Shown here piece after piece: positions 34,072 through 46,810 of a DNA stretch of 64,000 nt. The stretch spans positions 1,488,001 through 1,552,000 of the forward strand of contig NC_089437.1 in assembly GCF_026210795.1 (NCBI RefSeq). The letters run 5' to 3'. The translations under genes and the position numbers were made by a program. The notes beneath the pieces were generated by a model, which saw only the letters and a list, made by a program, of their open reading frames with translations, had not been told where the DNA came from and searched no databases. Each line of letters opens with the position of its first letter. The stretch's first letter is position 1. The DNA is from Rhizophagus irregularis. Its lineage: Eukaryota; Glomeromycota; Glomeromycetes; Glomerales; Glomeraceae.

Positions 34072-35010
34072 ATGGAACCTCTTAGAACCAATAATAATAT
34101 TGGTAATGAATATCAATACTGCAAAGGGTGCGAGAGAAATCTTCCTTTAAGCGTGTTTATTACTAGTAAAAAATCATACAAATATTGTATTACATGTCGC
34201 GAACAAGGCAAAAAAGCTTATCAACAACATAAACAACAGACAAATGCCGAAACTGGTAACCAAATATCAATTGAATTAAACGAATTATATGAATTTTTAC
34301 CGAAGATTCTTGATGCATTTGAAAAAGAAGAATCTGAAAATCAAGAAAATATAGGAAATCAAGAGCTTGCGTTTTCTTGTACTATAAATATTGTTACGTT
34401 AGAAGGAAATTCAAAGGATAGGGCTAACCACATTATAAAAATGATATCAGATATAGATGATTATGTATGGATGTAAGGCAATTTTATTTTAAATGCAATA
34501 GATTTTTAATTTAATTTATTTATTTTACAATAAACCAATTTTCAAACATATTTATTTTTGGTTTAAACAATCTAAGATATCATCACATGTATGAAAACAA
34601 GTCAAAGTCAATAACTTATTTTTATCGTTGTTCTCAATGGGAAGGTTTGGCCAAAAAAATAAAAAAAACATCCAGATTCTCAAAAACATCGTGATAGGCA
34701 ATCAATGCATCGTTATACTTGTAACGGCTGCATTAAGATTACTATTTTTGAAGATCTTGCATCATCTAATATAGAAATAAAACATCATTTACATCCAAAA
34801 AAAGCAGATACTTCAATTTCACCAGAAATCAAACAATTTATATTGGATAATATAGATTTATTACCGCGTGAAATTTATAAACGACTTGTTGAACAAGGTT
34901 TAAATATTAATATTCGACAAAAGCAAGTTCATTTTTCATTAGAACAAATGAAATTTCGTTACTTGCACTTTCTCTCTTTTTTTCGCCAACTAATGATGCA
35001 AGTGCCCTAA
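34072..35010 (+). pseudogene. Broken transposon-type zinc-finger gene
   Basis: Exon 1 (34072-34472) encodes YCKGCERNLPLSVF...YCITCREQGKKAY, a CX2C/CX2C zinc-binding head, then a helical region. A GTAAGG donor at 34473 and an acceptor ending 34576 restore the frame into YHHMYENKSKSITYFYRCSQ. A frameshift then occurs near 34680: the following frame, QKHRDRQSMHRYTCNGCIKI, continues through an HH-LHP motif to a stop at 35010. The second part resembles FLYWCH/WRKY-GCM1-type DNA-binding folds found at the front of transposases. Repeated proteins of this type are, to my knowledge, common in Rhizophagus genomes. The catalytic half is missing and the frame is broken, so this copy should be inactive. 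Family assignment is tentative. Confidence 0.55.
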
Positions 35011-35308
35011 GAAAATTTACAAAAGTTTTAGTCACTATCACCTCATCTTAGTGACTACCGTGATTTATATATTTAAGTTAGTATTTTCACAAGTTATTAA
35101 GTTAATTTCAATAAAATTTATTCATATTATACGTTCACATTCATTATACAAAAAACTTTTTTTGATATATTTAATTTTCCCGATTGACATTACATAATGA
35201 CATGATCAGTCTTCTAAGTTCTAACCTTATATAGAGGGGAAAAAAAGATATTACGACATAAATGAGGCGCTAACGATGATGATCACTTTAAATTTTCACA
35301 TTGAAATC
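35011..35308 (+). promoter_or_regulatory. Intergenic region with TATA box for BTB gene
   Basis: TATATAG at 35228-35234 lies 75 nt before the chosen ATG. No other feature is seen. Confidence 0.4.
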
Positions 35309-36818
35309 ATGTCTAAATTTTTTTCGAAATTAAGTCAAAACCTTACTGAATTATTGGATGATAATGAATATTATGATATTTTAATTGAAGTCGGAGAAGA
35401 ACCTAATATAAAAAACTTTCGTGCACATATGAATATTTTATGTTACCGTTCTCCATATATAAAAGAGATTTTATCATCCAATAAAAAGAAAAGTAACAAT
35501 TCCTTATCTCATATTAAATTATCAAATATATCACCAGAAAACTTTCATAAAATTTTGATGTAAGTAAATTTATTAAATTTATTTTACCACAATTTATAAT
35601 TTATCATAACTTAAAATTTATCATAATTTGTATAATAGATATATCTATGGTGGCATTTTTTCTTTGAATGAGCAAAGTACTTCAGATAATCTTAAAATAT
35701 TAGCCGCTGCTGATCAACTTTACCTTCAAGAATTAGTTGATTATTTACAAAATTATTTTATAGAAAATAAAATTGAGTGGATGGAACAACATTTTGAACT
35801 TACACATCGAATAAGTTTTCAATCTAATAAACTATTTAAACTTCAACAATTTTGTACAGATTTTATGGTTAAATCTCCTGAAAAAGTATTTAAATCTCTT
35901 GATTTCACCTCACTTCCAGAAAATTCTTTAGTTTCACTTATTAAAAGGGATGATTTACAAATGAAAGAAATTGAAGTTTGGGATCATGTATTAAAATGGG
36001 GTCTTGAACGAAATCAAACTCTAATCTCAGATCCTGATACTTGGACTGACAATGATTTCAAAGCGATGAAAAGTACTTTACAACATTGTATTCCAATAAT
36101 CAGGTTTCATAGTTTATCATCTAACGAATTCTCACAAAAAATTCGTCCATATAAAAACCTTTTCAAAGAACGACATTATGAAGAGTTATTAAATTCTTAT
36201 TTGGATTCCGATAGTAACCCTAATGATAATATTCCATTTCCTAGAAATTTAAAAATTGATAGAATTATTGATTCGAAGATTATTAATTTAAATATAATTT
36301 CAACTATTTCAAGATGGATCGATAAAATTGATTTTAATAGTAATTTTTCATATTTGAGAGAATTATATTTACCATACAAATTCAAATTATTATTAAGAGG
36401 GAGTCGAAATGGATTCACATCAAAGAAATTTCATGAATTGTGTGATAATAAACCTAATACTGTTACCTTTATTAAAGTAAAAGGGGTAGAAGAAATTCTT
36501 GGTGGATATAATCCTTTAATATGGCAATCTTCTAATATTTGGGGTCAAACTAAATATAGTTTCATATTTTCTTTTAAGAGTAAGAATAACCTTTTAAAGA
36601 ATGCAATTTTAAGTAATGTAAAGGAAATGAATTATGCAATAAATTATCATCCAAATGCTGGTCCATATTTTGGTTCTGATCTTATAATACATTCATCAGA
36701 TTCACCGTATGGAGATTTTAATGTAAGTTTGTGTAGACAAAAGTATTACGAAAAAAAGATAAGAGATACTGAAGCAAAATTTACAGTAGAAGATTATGAA
36801 GTATTCCAAATTCTTTAA
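35309..36818 (+). CDS. BTB-BACK-TLD domain protein
   Basis: Exons 35309-35559 and 35639-36818, with a 79-nt GTAAGT-AG intron that joins KIL to IYIYGG in frame, give 476 residues. The BTB domain covers about residues 1-105 (DILIEVGEE, FRAHMNILCYRSPYIKEIL, YIYGG), with a BACK region at about 115-225 (VWDHVLKWGLERN). A TLD domain occupies the C-terminal 190 or so residues (SRNGFTSKKFHELCDNKP, ILGGYNPLIW). BTB-BACK proteins often act as substrate adaptors for Cullin-3 ubiquitin ligases, and TLD domains are linked to oxidative-stress protection or V-ATPase binding. The substrate here is unknown. The family is strongly expanded in arbuscular mycorrhizal fungi. MSKFF at 35309 was preferred over an in-frame ATG at 35276 because family members start this way. 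No defect is seen. Confidence 0.9.
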
Positions 36819-39800
36819 AATATGTAAATTTATTTTTTTGTTTATGATTTATACGTGATTATTTGTAAATTTTTATTGAACATTCTTATTTTAGTTTGTA
36901 CTGTATATTTTAAATAAACTTACTTTTTTTTGGAGGATAATTCCAATTTCATTTTTATAACATTCTTAATTATAACTTTTCTCGCTTCTGACCCATTTCT
37001 CTCTCATCTAGTTAACAAATGTAAATTAATTTTCTTACTTATAGTTCGTAACTAATGATGAATATTTTTGCTATGTCACAAGAAACTAGCTAATTAATTA
37101 AGCTGCTAAAGAAATTTTGGTTGTTAAAAAATTCCACACATTATAATTGGGAGAAACTTATAATGTTTGATTTAAAAAATAATAATAATAATAATTCATT
37201 AACCGCTTTAACTCGGTTTTAGTCGTTCAATTAATAATTTATTTGATTATTTGATTATTTTCTTTACGAGGATTAGTTATTAATAATGTGGAAGAGGCAT
37301 AATGTGGAAGAGGCACGATAAAATTTTCAATTTTATTGTCGACAAATATTTTTTTTTGTATAAAATTGGAATTGGAAAAGATTTTGATCGCATGGGCATT
37401 AATTAGATTAGTAACGAGATTTAAATGAATGAATAGATTGAACAGTCCGGTTATATTGATAAAAGTATTTATAAAAAATAAATCCTACTTTAAATTACAT
37501 TTCTCTAAAGATTTAATTACAAATGGAACTTAAATTTATATATAACATATAATAACAAGAAATGTGTTTACACGTCAATAGTAATTGACTCTTTATAGGA
37601 ATGCCGCAGAATATCCATAATATTTTTTTATCTTTTTTTATATCATGTTTGTTTGACTTTTTTTCTATTTTTATTATTTTCATTATTATTTTTTTTTTAT
37701 TTATCCCATAATTTATTTTTTTACTTGTAGAGGACTAATAATGGAGGAACTAAGGGAGAATATTAAGGAGAAACCAACTTTTCTGTAAGAGGGTTAGCCT
37801 ATGTACTATTGGATTGCAGTGACATTACTTGTTTGATGTTCTTCGATTAAATTGATATATTATAGATAAAATTTCTCAGTTTGTTATATCTGTTGGTGTG
37901 GCTTGTCTTGCCCTTATCTTTCTTCCCTCTCTCGCTCTTCTCTCCTCACACTTTTCTTGTCTCGTTCTTTCCTTACATACCTTTTCTTTCAGCCCTTCTC
38001 TTCCAACGTGTTTGATTTACTGAATGAATAACTAACTTATCATCCTCGTCTGGAGCTAAAAGGTCCACCTTTTTTCCGCCGTCTTCTTCGTCTGGGATTA
38101 ATTTTATCTTCTTCTTTCTCATCCTCTTTGTTTTATTCTATATTCATTTTCTCGCCATCTTCGTCTGTATTAGAGATAATTTGATAATTTTGAAGACATA
38201 ATCATGATAATTTATATAATATTAAAAAAAAATAACAAAAAAAAATAGGAATTTTTTTTTCAAAAAGCTATTAGGAACATTGTTTTTTTATTACTAATAA
38301 AAAAAATGTTGCATTTGTATTATTTATGTTTAACTATTTGCGCAAAATCTTTTTTTTTATAATTATTAGAAAAATAATATCTTATTATAAAATAATAAAA
38401 TCTACACTGAATCAAGTAATAAATATTAATCGCGCAAAAATAGGATTTTTTTTTATTACATCCTTGAATTTTTTAAAACTTTCATACATAAAAAGCTAAA
38501 AATAGAGAATAAGGAATATGAATATGCACATGCTATTTTAGACCCGGCTGGACATCAAAAAACATTACACAAGCTTTCTGACATTTTCTTCTATATAAAT
38601 AAATAAATAAATAAAATTTTGTAATTTTTGTTCATTCCATTTTGTAAAATATCCTATAAATAATAGCTTAAAATAGAGCTTATTACCATTAATTTCCAAT
38701 TGAAGTATAAATATTAAACAATACGTAAATGGAAATGTATGATAATAAAATTTATTAAGGGTTTAAATACAAGAATTGAGACCGAATTTTGTTATTCACA
38801 TTTATTTACTTTAATGGAAATAAATCCTATATACAGTGTATAATTAGAGAATAATATCAAATAAATATTTTATATAATGGGGTGTTTTGTGGAATCAAAC
38901 TAATGTTATTTTTTTTAAAAAAAAAAGAAAAAAAAATTAAATACACAATTAGTAAATGATAAAATACATAAGTACTTAGTGAATGTCATTATTATATTTT
39001 CTATAAATTTTATTAATACAAACTTAGATTACTTAAAAAGAAACTAATACAAATAGTGCAAATACTGTATTATTTTCAAATTATTAATCTACTATCAAAA
39101 TTAACTTAATTTATTTAATTTAATGATATCATAATCAATGTTCAAAAAGTGTAACAATGGACAAAGCAAGATATTGGAACAAAGCTGTCTATGCAAATAT
39201 TAACATACTGTATTTTATTAATGTGATCATAAGCTTATAAATCTGATATTTAATAACTTCTAATACTTGAAAAAAGGTGAAGCTTCATCTTTATTACTCA
39301 AATATTCTTTTATTATATAACCTTCTATTTTAATTACGTAGTATGTTTTTTTTAATTTAAATATGCTGTTTTTAAATTTGCAAAACATATTCTTTATAAA
39401 TCATTTTATAGATAATGTGTTATCACTGGATTATCATCAAATATGAATATATAAACTTTGCTAAAAATAGATTTTATTTTATAAATATAATGTATTCAAT
39501 TAAAGTAAATAATCTTAAATATTAACTGTTAATAAAAATAACAGTACCTTTAAACCCAAAAAAAAATGATGAATCCTCATCAATTAACAACTTAGATAGT
39601 GAATAATATTACTATAATATTTTATCTATTATTATAAACAAGAAGAATAACAATTTATAAAAAAGTGCATTATTACTAGTTTTATTTAATAATCAGAACA
39701 ATTATACAAAAATATATGGTTGAAACATAGTTTATGTAAGCAATTATCATATAATAAACATTAAAATGTAAATTGATAGGACATATTTATATCATACTGA

Positions 39801-40774
39801 ATAAATGGATGGAATCATTTCTTAGGATTACAATCAAAGCACTTTCACCAGAAGGCAAATCGGAATTTATCCCAGTCTGAAAGTCCTTTGAGTATCCAAA
39901 GACTTGGCGAAAATTGCCAAACACGTTTTGACAGTTTCATGATGTCAGACTGTTTACAATTGACAATGATGTTTCCGTTTATTCTTAATAGATTCTTGAA
40001 GAATACACACTTTAGAAGTGCCTATTTTAAAATCTTTCAACACTTAACTCTGGTGACAAAAAAAAAAGAAATTAATAATAGATTTGATTTAAAGATATTA
40101 CAAGCAAATTTCAAATTATAAAATTTACAAAATTTTAAAGGATTATTATTCTTTAATTAATAATTTAACCAAAATAATGAAATAATTTAAAATATTAAAA
40201 AGTAAATAAAAAATTATATAGTCACTAATATATTAAATCTTATATTGAATAAATGCAATACCTTTTTAATGTATAGTTAGTTATACCAATTTATATAATA
40301 TTATAAATTTTATAAATTAAAATTATTAGATTTTAATTTAATAGTACATAAATTGCTTTATATAGCAAAGTATATAAGCATAAAATTATAATAATATAAT
40401 ATTTATTTATAATAAACATGATTATAGAGTTCACCTAAGATTAGGCCAATTGATTTTCTGTTTCAGAAAATCTTTCGCCATTCTCAAAATTTTGATTTAT
40501 ATAAAAATAAAAATTTTATTATAAAAATATCCCATGAAAATTTATAGTCTTTTCTTAATTATCTTTACTCACCCCTCATATTTTATTTTCAAAACAGTTA
40601 ATAATAATTTTAAAAAATTTGTAAATTATTTTAGCCTCCTTCCCTTCTCTTTTTTTCAATGAAGACTCATTAAACAGATAATCCAACTAGCTTAGCCTGT
40701 TGGCCTAATTATTAAATATAAAAGCCATTTTAAATTATTGTGTAACTATTATTAAATTTAAAAAAATGAGTATA
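36819..40774. other. Long gene-free interval
   Basis: No gene is supported. A stretch at 37725-37790 looks like a single exon (CTTGTAG, 54 nt, then GTAAGAGG), followed by a C/T-rich region (37890-38170). A 77-codon open frame at 39888-40121 has no recognisable features. Otherwise AT-rich with homopolymer runs. Confidence 0.45.
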
Positions 40775-41914
40775 AGACCGGGCAAAAAAATTTTTTAGAT
40801 CCACACTGTAATGCCGTAATATACCTAGAAAATTTAGAATTAGTGTATAAAAATTTAGTATTTTAAAAATTGTATGACGTCACAAATGTAACGTCCGAGA
40901 TGACGTTAAAGTCGTTAAACGAGTAGATTGAGTCAAGTGATAAAAGATATTAGGTAATTATAATGTAGATCATGAAATAAATTTAATTGGTGAGGATGCG
41001 ATTAAAGGTACCTTAAAGGTTACTATATATAAAATTCTTTTAAATAGCAGATGATTTTGACTTAGCCAGAAAAAACCAAGTTAAGAATTCGAAAATAAGT
41101 AATAATTACCATTTACCTTTAGAATAGTAATAATTCAATTCCTTTTGCCTTTCTCTTATGATAAAAAAGTGCCACATTAATTAATTTAATGATATTAAAG
41201 GTTTCTAATATGGGGAAACTATTGCATTTTGAATTTTTAGGATAAATATTTAATTATTATTTAATATTATTAAACCAAGCATATTATTGTATTTATTTAT
41301 ATTATTAATAAAGTATTATTTTGTCAATATCTATGGTGGCAACGTGACTTATCACGGGAATAGGTATCACAACACGTATCAATTTTTGGATTCCTTTTTA
41401 TATTAATTTTTTTCACGTGATTTTTACATATGATTCACATAAGCAATTCATTGTTTATTTGATAATAAATTTTAATGTGCTATTATAACTACTAGTATAT
41501 TTATTACATTATTACATATTTTCCATATTCATTGCAGTCTCCCATGTTTTACATCTTATCCTTCCTATCTTTTTTTTCACAATCTCGTATGACTAAAAAA
41601 TGCCTATTTCATGTATCACCACATCTTGATAAATTCATCAATATTCATGTTTTCCTCAACTGGAAGTCCTCCCAGGTAAAAACTGATTCGGAATGATATT
41701 CTACATATACAATAATTGTTGCAATATTTAGAAATGTAAAAAAAGATTATCGCTATGCATTTTAAACGATCTGATGATTTATATCAATTTATTTCGTGGT
41801 ACTAATTATATACAATAAAAAAAATACATATAAAAAAATTCAATATAATAAAAAACTGTCCCTGTATCATTTTTAAAATTTTATGAATCTAAAATTTTTT
41901 TTTTGTCCGGCCTA
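40775..41914. mobile_element. 1.1-kb inverted-repeat element, AGRCCGGGC termini
   Basis: Ends pair over about 31 bp: left AGACCGGGC, A run, then TTTTTTAGATCCAC; right is the complement of AGGCCGGAC, A run, then TTTTAGATTCAT. These are the same kind of termini as the 246-bp element at 31538-31783. The interior shows no transposase. A palindromic TGACGTCA lies near 40866. Confidence 0.55.
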
Positions 41915-41984
41915 AATTACAATATTTTATGTTTAAATATTTTACTAACAATTATCCTACTAACTGCAAAATATTTATACTAAT

Positions 41985-42162
41985 ATATTTTGTCAAAATT
42001 TCCTGTTGGTAAATGATCAAAGCTACTTTCTAATGTAAAGAGAAATTGTTGAGAGTTTTGATAAGGTACAGAAGTTATGTTAGTAGATAAATGTTGTACA
42101 AATCTTCTTATTTGAATTTGAATTATTCTATTATCACAAAAAAAAATATTATATTTATACAA
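41985..42162 (-). other. Possible coding relic
   Basis: A 60-codon frame (ending at 41980) with balanced composition (IRRFVQHLSTNITSVPYQNS) stands out from the low-complexity frames around it. No family is recognised and there is no promoter evidence. It could be a relic of a transposon gene. Confidence 0.2.
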
Positions 42163-42276
42163 TTATTTTAAAAGTAATAACTTATTGTCAAGATGAAATT
42201 TATTTCTCAATAATGATAAATAATAATTATCTTTTTAATTATGAAATATTAAATTATAAAATGTTGCTAACCAAAT

Positions 42277-42545
42277 ATGTCAAACAGATTACCAGAAAAT
42301 AGAATAATAGATGATATGATTTACAAAGAAGTTGATTAAAAAGCAAAATGAAAATTGAATTTTTACAATATCTTGATATCTTTAAATCAGAGAAAAGTTA
42401 TTCATTAAGTCGTCCAAATTTTGATGCAATAATACTTTAAGATCACATGCGTAAAAATAATGTAAATCTTGTACAAAAACCTGCTAAATATAAATATATT
42501 CATGAAGAAAAATAAGAAAAATATGTATTTGATGCTAGTTTTTCT
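42277..42545 (+). pseudogene. Unidentified gene relic
   Basis: Coding-like segments (MSNRLPENRIIDDMIYKEVD, then SYSLSRPNFDAIIL-stop-DHMRKNNVNLVQKPAKY and KYIHEEK-stop-EKYVFDAS) are separated by in-frame TAA codons and a frame change. Composition suggests a formerly real protein; the family is not recognised. Confidence 0.3.
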
Positions 42546-42644
42546 ATTCATTAAATTTAATGCTGTTTCCACAAATATTTGATAGTGAAAATCCTAAACA
42601 TATTAAAATTTTAGTCACGAGAAAAATTCTGTCAATATAAAGGG

Positions 42645-43005
42645 TCTAGCTTATTTCACCGACAATCATTTCACTGACAGGATCACCTACATCACCGACG
42701 GGATCATTTCACTGACAGGATCACCAACAATGACAGGATCACCGACATCATTTCACCGACAGGATCATTTCACTGAAAGGATCACCAACAATCAGACATG
42801 ATCACCGACAATCATTTTCACCGACAGGATCACCTACATCACTGACAGGATCATTTCACTGATAGGATCATTTCACCGACAGGATCACTGACAGTTTAGA
42901 AATTTTAATCCACTTACCCTAACCTAATCCTAACCTTAATTTTCTTACTAACCCTAACTTTAAATGTAAGCAAGTGTTTCGCCGACAATCATCTCACCGA
43001 CAAGG
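42645..43005. repeat. CACCGACAGGATCATTT minisatellite
   Basis: About 14 units of 16-18 bp (GATCATTTCACCGACAG with ACATCACCGACGG variants) at 42645-42895. These are followed by CCTAACC-type short repeats and a final TTTCGCCGACAATCATCTCA. Same family as 2899, 15955 and 27428. Confidence 0.8.
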
Positions 43006-44399
43006 GAATTTAGGAATGCCCCCAATATAAATATTGATTCAAGTATAATATTCAACTTATATAAGAGAAGAGTTATATAGTATATTATGATAATGAAATT
43101 AATTTTTCATAGCATTTAGAATAGAATAAATAGAAATCTGTACAAGTACCGTATTTTTATTATTTAATTGAAATTCGTATATAAACTAAATTATTAAATT
43201 TTTTACTTTATTTTTTGTCTTTACTTGTTTGATCTTTTCTGTATATCGGCCGATTGAGAAATTGGGCCTTAATTCTTCAATCATTACCTGAAATTATATG
43301 GTGTAGTCTATAGTAGATTATGTCAAACCTATTGTCCCACCTTAGGGTTTACATAAGCTTTTACGACATTATTATGAACTTAAATCACTAGTCTATTGAA
43401 GTCAGTTTATGTATCACATGACGGTCCATTTTAATCGATCAATAAAAATACTAACAAAAGTTTCAAGCTTTCAATTTATAGTCAAAAAAATTCTGGCAAT
43501 TTTATAACTTTGCAGAAACCCGTGATTTGTTACCATGCAGTTAAGAAATCGCCATCAAATCACAACGATCTATTATCCAACATGTGACGATGTGGTACCA
43601 AATGATCTCGTGAAATTGACTATAACATATCTTTACGAAGTTGTAAAATGCTATTAAATAGGTGGTAAATAGGTGGTAAATAGGTGGTAAATAGATGGTA
43701 ATTGGCATCAAAATTTAGCCGAAAAAATCAATTCAAGATATTTTATTGATGCATTAAATATTACTTGACGATGAATCACAATTTTAATTAATTAATTATT
43801 TTTTTTTTAAATCAATTTAACTTTAATAAATTATAAAAAATATCATTTTGTAAAAATTAATAAGATATAAATAGACTAAACTTTTATAGATCTCAATACC
43901 CCATAAAAAATCTGTTATGTCTTGTATACGTTTGGCATACGTTTTTATAGATTTCGTATAATTAACTGATCTTTTTTAGCTAATAATTTTATCGTCATTC
44001 CGTATCATAACATGCGATCACGTGATTGTTTTTTTTTGTGATACGTTTTTTTTTATACAGTATATGATTTTGATCTTCCTTTCTTTCCTTTATTTTTCTT
44101 ATTTTGTCACTCTCTTTTTCTTTATTTGTCATCCTCTTTTTTTTATTCCCCCTTTCTTTTTTTATTTTCTAGCTTCGTCGCCCCTTTAAAAAATATTTAT
44201 TTCCCACTCGCACCTTTTTTTTTTAAAGAAAAAATTTCTTCTTTTTTCCTTTCATTTGTCTCACCATTTATAAAAAAATTTTTTTTCTAACTTTACTCAT
44301 CGTCCTTTTCCTAACTTTGTTACCCTCCTTTTTTAAAAAAAATTTTTTTTTATTCCCCTTTTTTAGGCTTTTTAATATTCTTTTATTTTATATTTTATT
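43006..44399. other. Gene-free interval
   Basis: Includes an 11-bp tandem repeat (GGTGGTAAATA, four copies at about 43660-43700) and pyrimidine-rich tracts from 44050 onward. No gene is supported. Confidence 0.5.
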
Positions 44400-44575
44400 C
44401 TTTTTTTTGTCGGTTGATTCTTCTTTGTGAGTCAATTCTTCTTCATAGGTCAGTTCTTTTAACGTGAGTCAATTATTTTTATGTAGATTAATTCTTTTTC
44501 ATGGGTCAATTCTTTTTCGTGGGTCAATTCTTTTTCGTGGGTTGTTTCTTTTTCGTGGGTCAATTCTTTTACTCT
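44400..44575. repeat. 18-bp GTGGGTCAATTCTTTTTC minisatellite
   Basis: Eight or so tandem copies, best preserved at 44495-44570. The open frame through it is a repeat artefact. Confidence 0.7.
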
Positions 44576-45830
44576 TACTCCAAACTTTAAAAATGCCAAC
44601 TCTTGGAGATTTGAATGATTACAGGGGAAGTTTGGCTCCTAATTGACATTCTTATGTTTCTTTTTTTTTGTTTTTTAGGTTGTTAGATTCTAGAAGACTT
44701 GGATTAATCTAGACTTATAAGTAGTTAGGAGAAGTGGGTTTAACTACTAGAAAATTAAAGTTTCTTTTTGTTTAGTTTGCAATAGTTAGGAAAGAACTTT
44801 TCATAATATATTTGTATATTACTTTATTTTTATATTTAAATTAATTTTATAATATAACTAGCAATAAACTGTAGTTTAAGTGGTAAATTTTGTGACCAAA
44901 TTAGTAATCATCATAAATTCAGTGTCCTAATCATGTGAATTCTATATGTAACAAACCAATTTCTAATAATAATTAGAATAATCAGAATAAACAATTGTTC
45001 GAATTGTTCAATAATATTACGTTGTATTATTTTAATTGATATTTTTTCTTAACTCATAATGATTAGCACAATAGTTTACCATAAATAGTGACAATAGTTT
45101 CTAATGAATTGTTTTGTATTGCGTTATTATTAAAGAATTAAAAATGGATCCCTTAAAAGAAATAGATGAAAAATTCTAAAAATATTTTTGGTAAATTGAT
45201 AATGTTACCTTTGAAACAGAAAGGTTTTAATTTTTTTTAATCGAAAAAATATATTAATCAAAATATATTTATATGAAAATATATATTTTTTTATTCAAAT
45301 TTTTTTAATTGAAAGTTAAATTTTATATTATAGTGTAAATTTTAACCCCAAAAGTTAAGTTTTGTAGTGTAAATTTAGTAATTTAACTACTTTTTTTTTA
45401 TTTTTTACAGAAAGTAATTTAACTACACGGTTCACTAGTCAAAATAACCTCCAAAAATTCGGCCAATTTAGGAAAAATTTGACCTAAATTAGTAATGATA
45501 TGCAATTCAATCTGCATACGTCGATTTTATACTTTTTATTCTATTGTTTAACAAAGTTTAAATAAGCTTCGCATCTTCACGTTTTTTAGAAATAACTTTG
45601 ACTTAAAAGTTTATCTTTATTCTTTAAAAGCAAAGTAGTTTTCTTTTATTAGGAACTACTTCATATTTCTATTGACTTCGAACAATATTACAACTTTATT
45701 CCTAATAAAATAACCGAAAGATACTGTCTTATCCTTAACGTTAATAAAAATCTTCTGATCCAATAATCTTCACATATTGTTCCGAATAAAATAAATTTTT
45801 ACATTTTTTTTAAAAATTTTTTTTTTTTTT
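44576..45830. other. Gene-free interval
   Basis: AT-rich with no supported feature. Confidence 0.5.
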
Positions 45831-46810
45831 GGAAACCTGGATGAACAGACAAAGCTGGACGACCAGGGTTTAAAAGAATAAAAGAACGAACTAGGTAGGT
45901 TCGTTTCTTTATTTTAGTTTTTACTTTCAGGGAGCGTAATTATTAACGTTTCCCTTCTTTTTCTTTAGGAAACCTGGACGGACGAACGACCAGGGTTTAA
46001 AAGAATAAAAGAACGACTAGGTAAGTTCGTTTCTTTATTTTTTTTTTGATTTTTTTACTTTCAGGGAACGTAATTAACGTTTCCCTTCTTTACTTAGGAA
46101 ATCTGGATGAACAAACGACTAAAGATGTCGTAATATTTAAGAATGATCGATATTGACATATGTGATTTGATTGAACAAGAAGATTCTTTTCGATTTAAAA
46201 AACCAAATTTTATTTATTTTATTTTTTGTTTCAGTTTTTTAAACTGAAATTTTATATTCTTTTTTGGTTCTTTTAAACCGAAATTTTTTTTATTTTCTTT
46301 TTTTCAGTTTTTTTAAACCGACACCATTTTTTAATTTTCTTTTTTTTTATTCTTTTTCAGTTTTTTAACCGAAATTTCTTTTTATTTCTTTTTTTTTATA
46401 TAAATACACTTTCTTTGTAGGACCCCAAACCCGGACGAATGAGACAACCAGCAGGTAAATGGGATGGGTGGTATATGTTAATTAAGGAATGTTTTTAACG
46501 TTCTTTCTTCTTTTGTAGACACCGGACTCTTGGAATGGACTTAGCTTGACGGCTAAATTGGGAGTGGTGTTTTTTTAAATTTATTTTTAAGAAACGTTTA
46601 CTAATGTTTCTTTTTCTTTTATAATAGAGACGCCAGCTTTTTGGGGTTGAAATGGACGAATTAGACTTTGTGCTGATGAGGTAAAGAGAATTAGAGGAGG
46701 ACGGGAAGCGTTTATTTTTAATTTTCTAAATTTTTCTATTTTTAGAACATTTTATGGCATTAAGATTGCGACATTAAGGATATTACGGCAGAATTTGATT
46801 TGTATATGCG
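45831..46810 (+). other. Array of micro-exon-like modules (array B), candidate spliced non-coding RNA
   Basis: Successive short blocks are bounded by pyrimidine-tract-AG and GT signals: 45832-45894 (donor GTAGGT), 45969-46020 (donor GTAAGT), 46421-46454 (donor GTAAAT), 46519-46566 (weak donor), 46628-46680 (donor GTAAAG) and a last block from 46746. Two further blocks, starting at 45931 and 46065 (GGAACGTAATTAACGTTTCC), follow TTTACTTTCAG. The first two modules are near copies (AAACCTGGA, ACCAGGGTTTAAAAG) with a period of about 135 bp; later ones keep only the layout and GGAC/GGAATGGAC motifs. No frame stays open through them, so if transcribed the product is probably non-coding. Confidence 0.45.

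Noticed and set aside
42645-42895. Short direct repeats resembling a CRISPR array
   Set aside because: Units of 16-18 bp are contiguous, without unique spacers; a dispersed minisatellite family.
46660-46700. CTGATGAG core suggesting a hammerhead ribozyme
   Set aside because: The required GAAA core and flanking stems are not present; the motif is part of a splice-bounded block.
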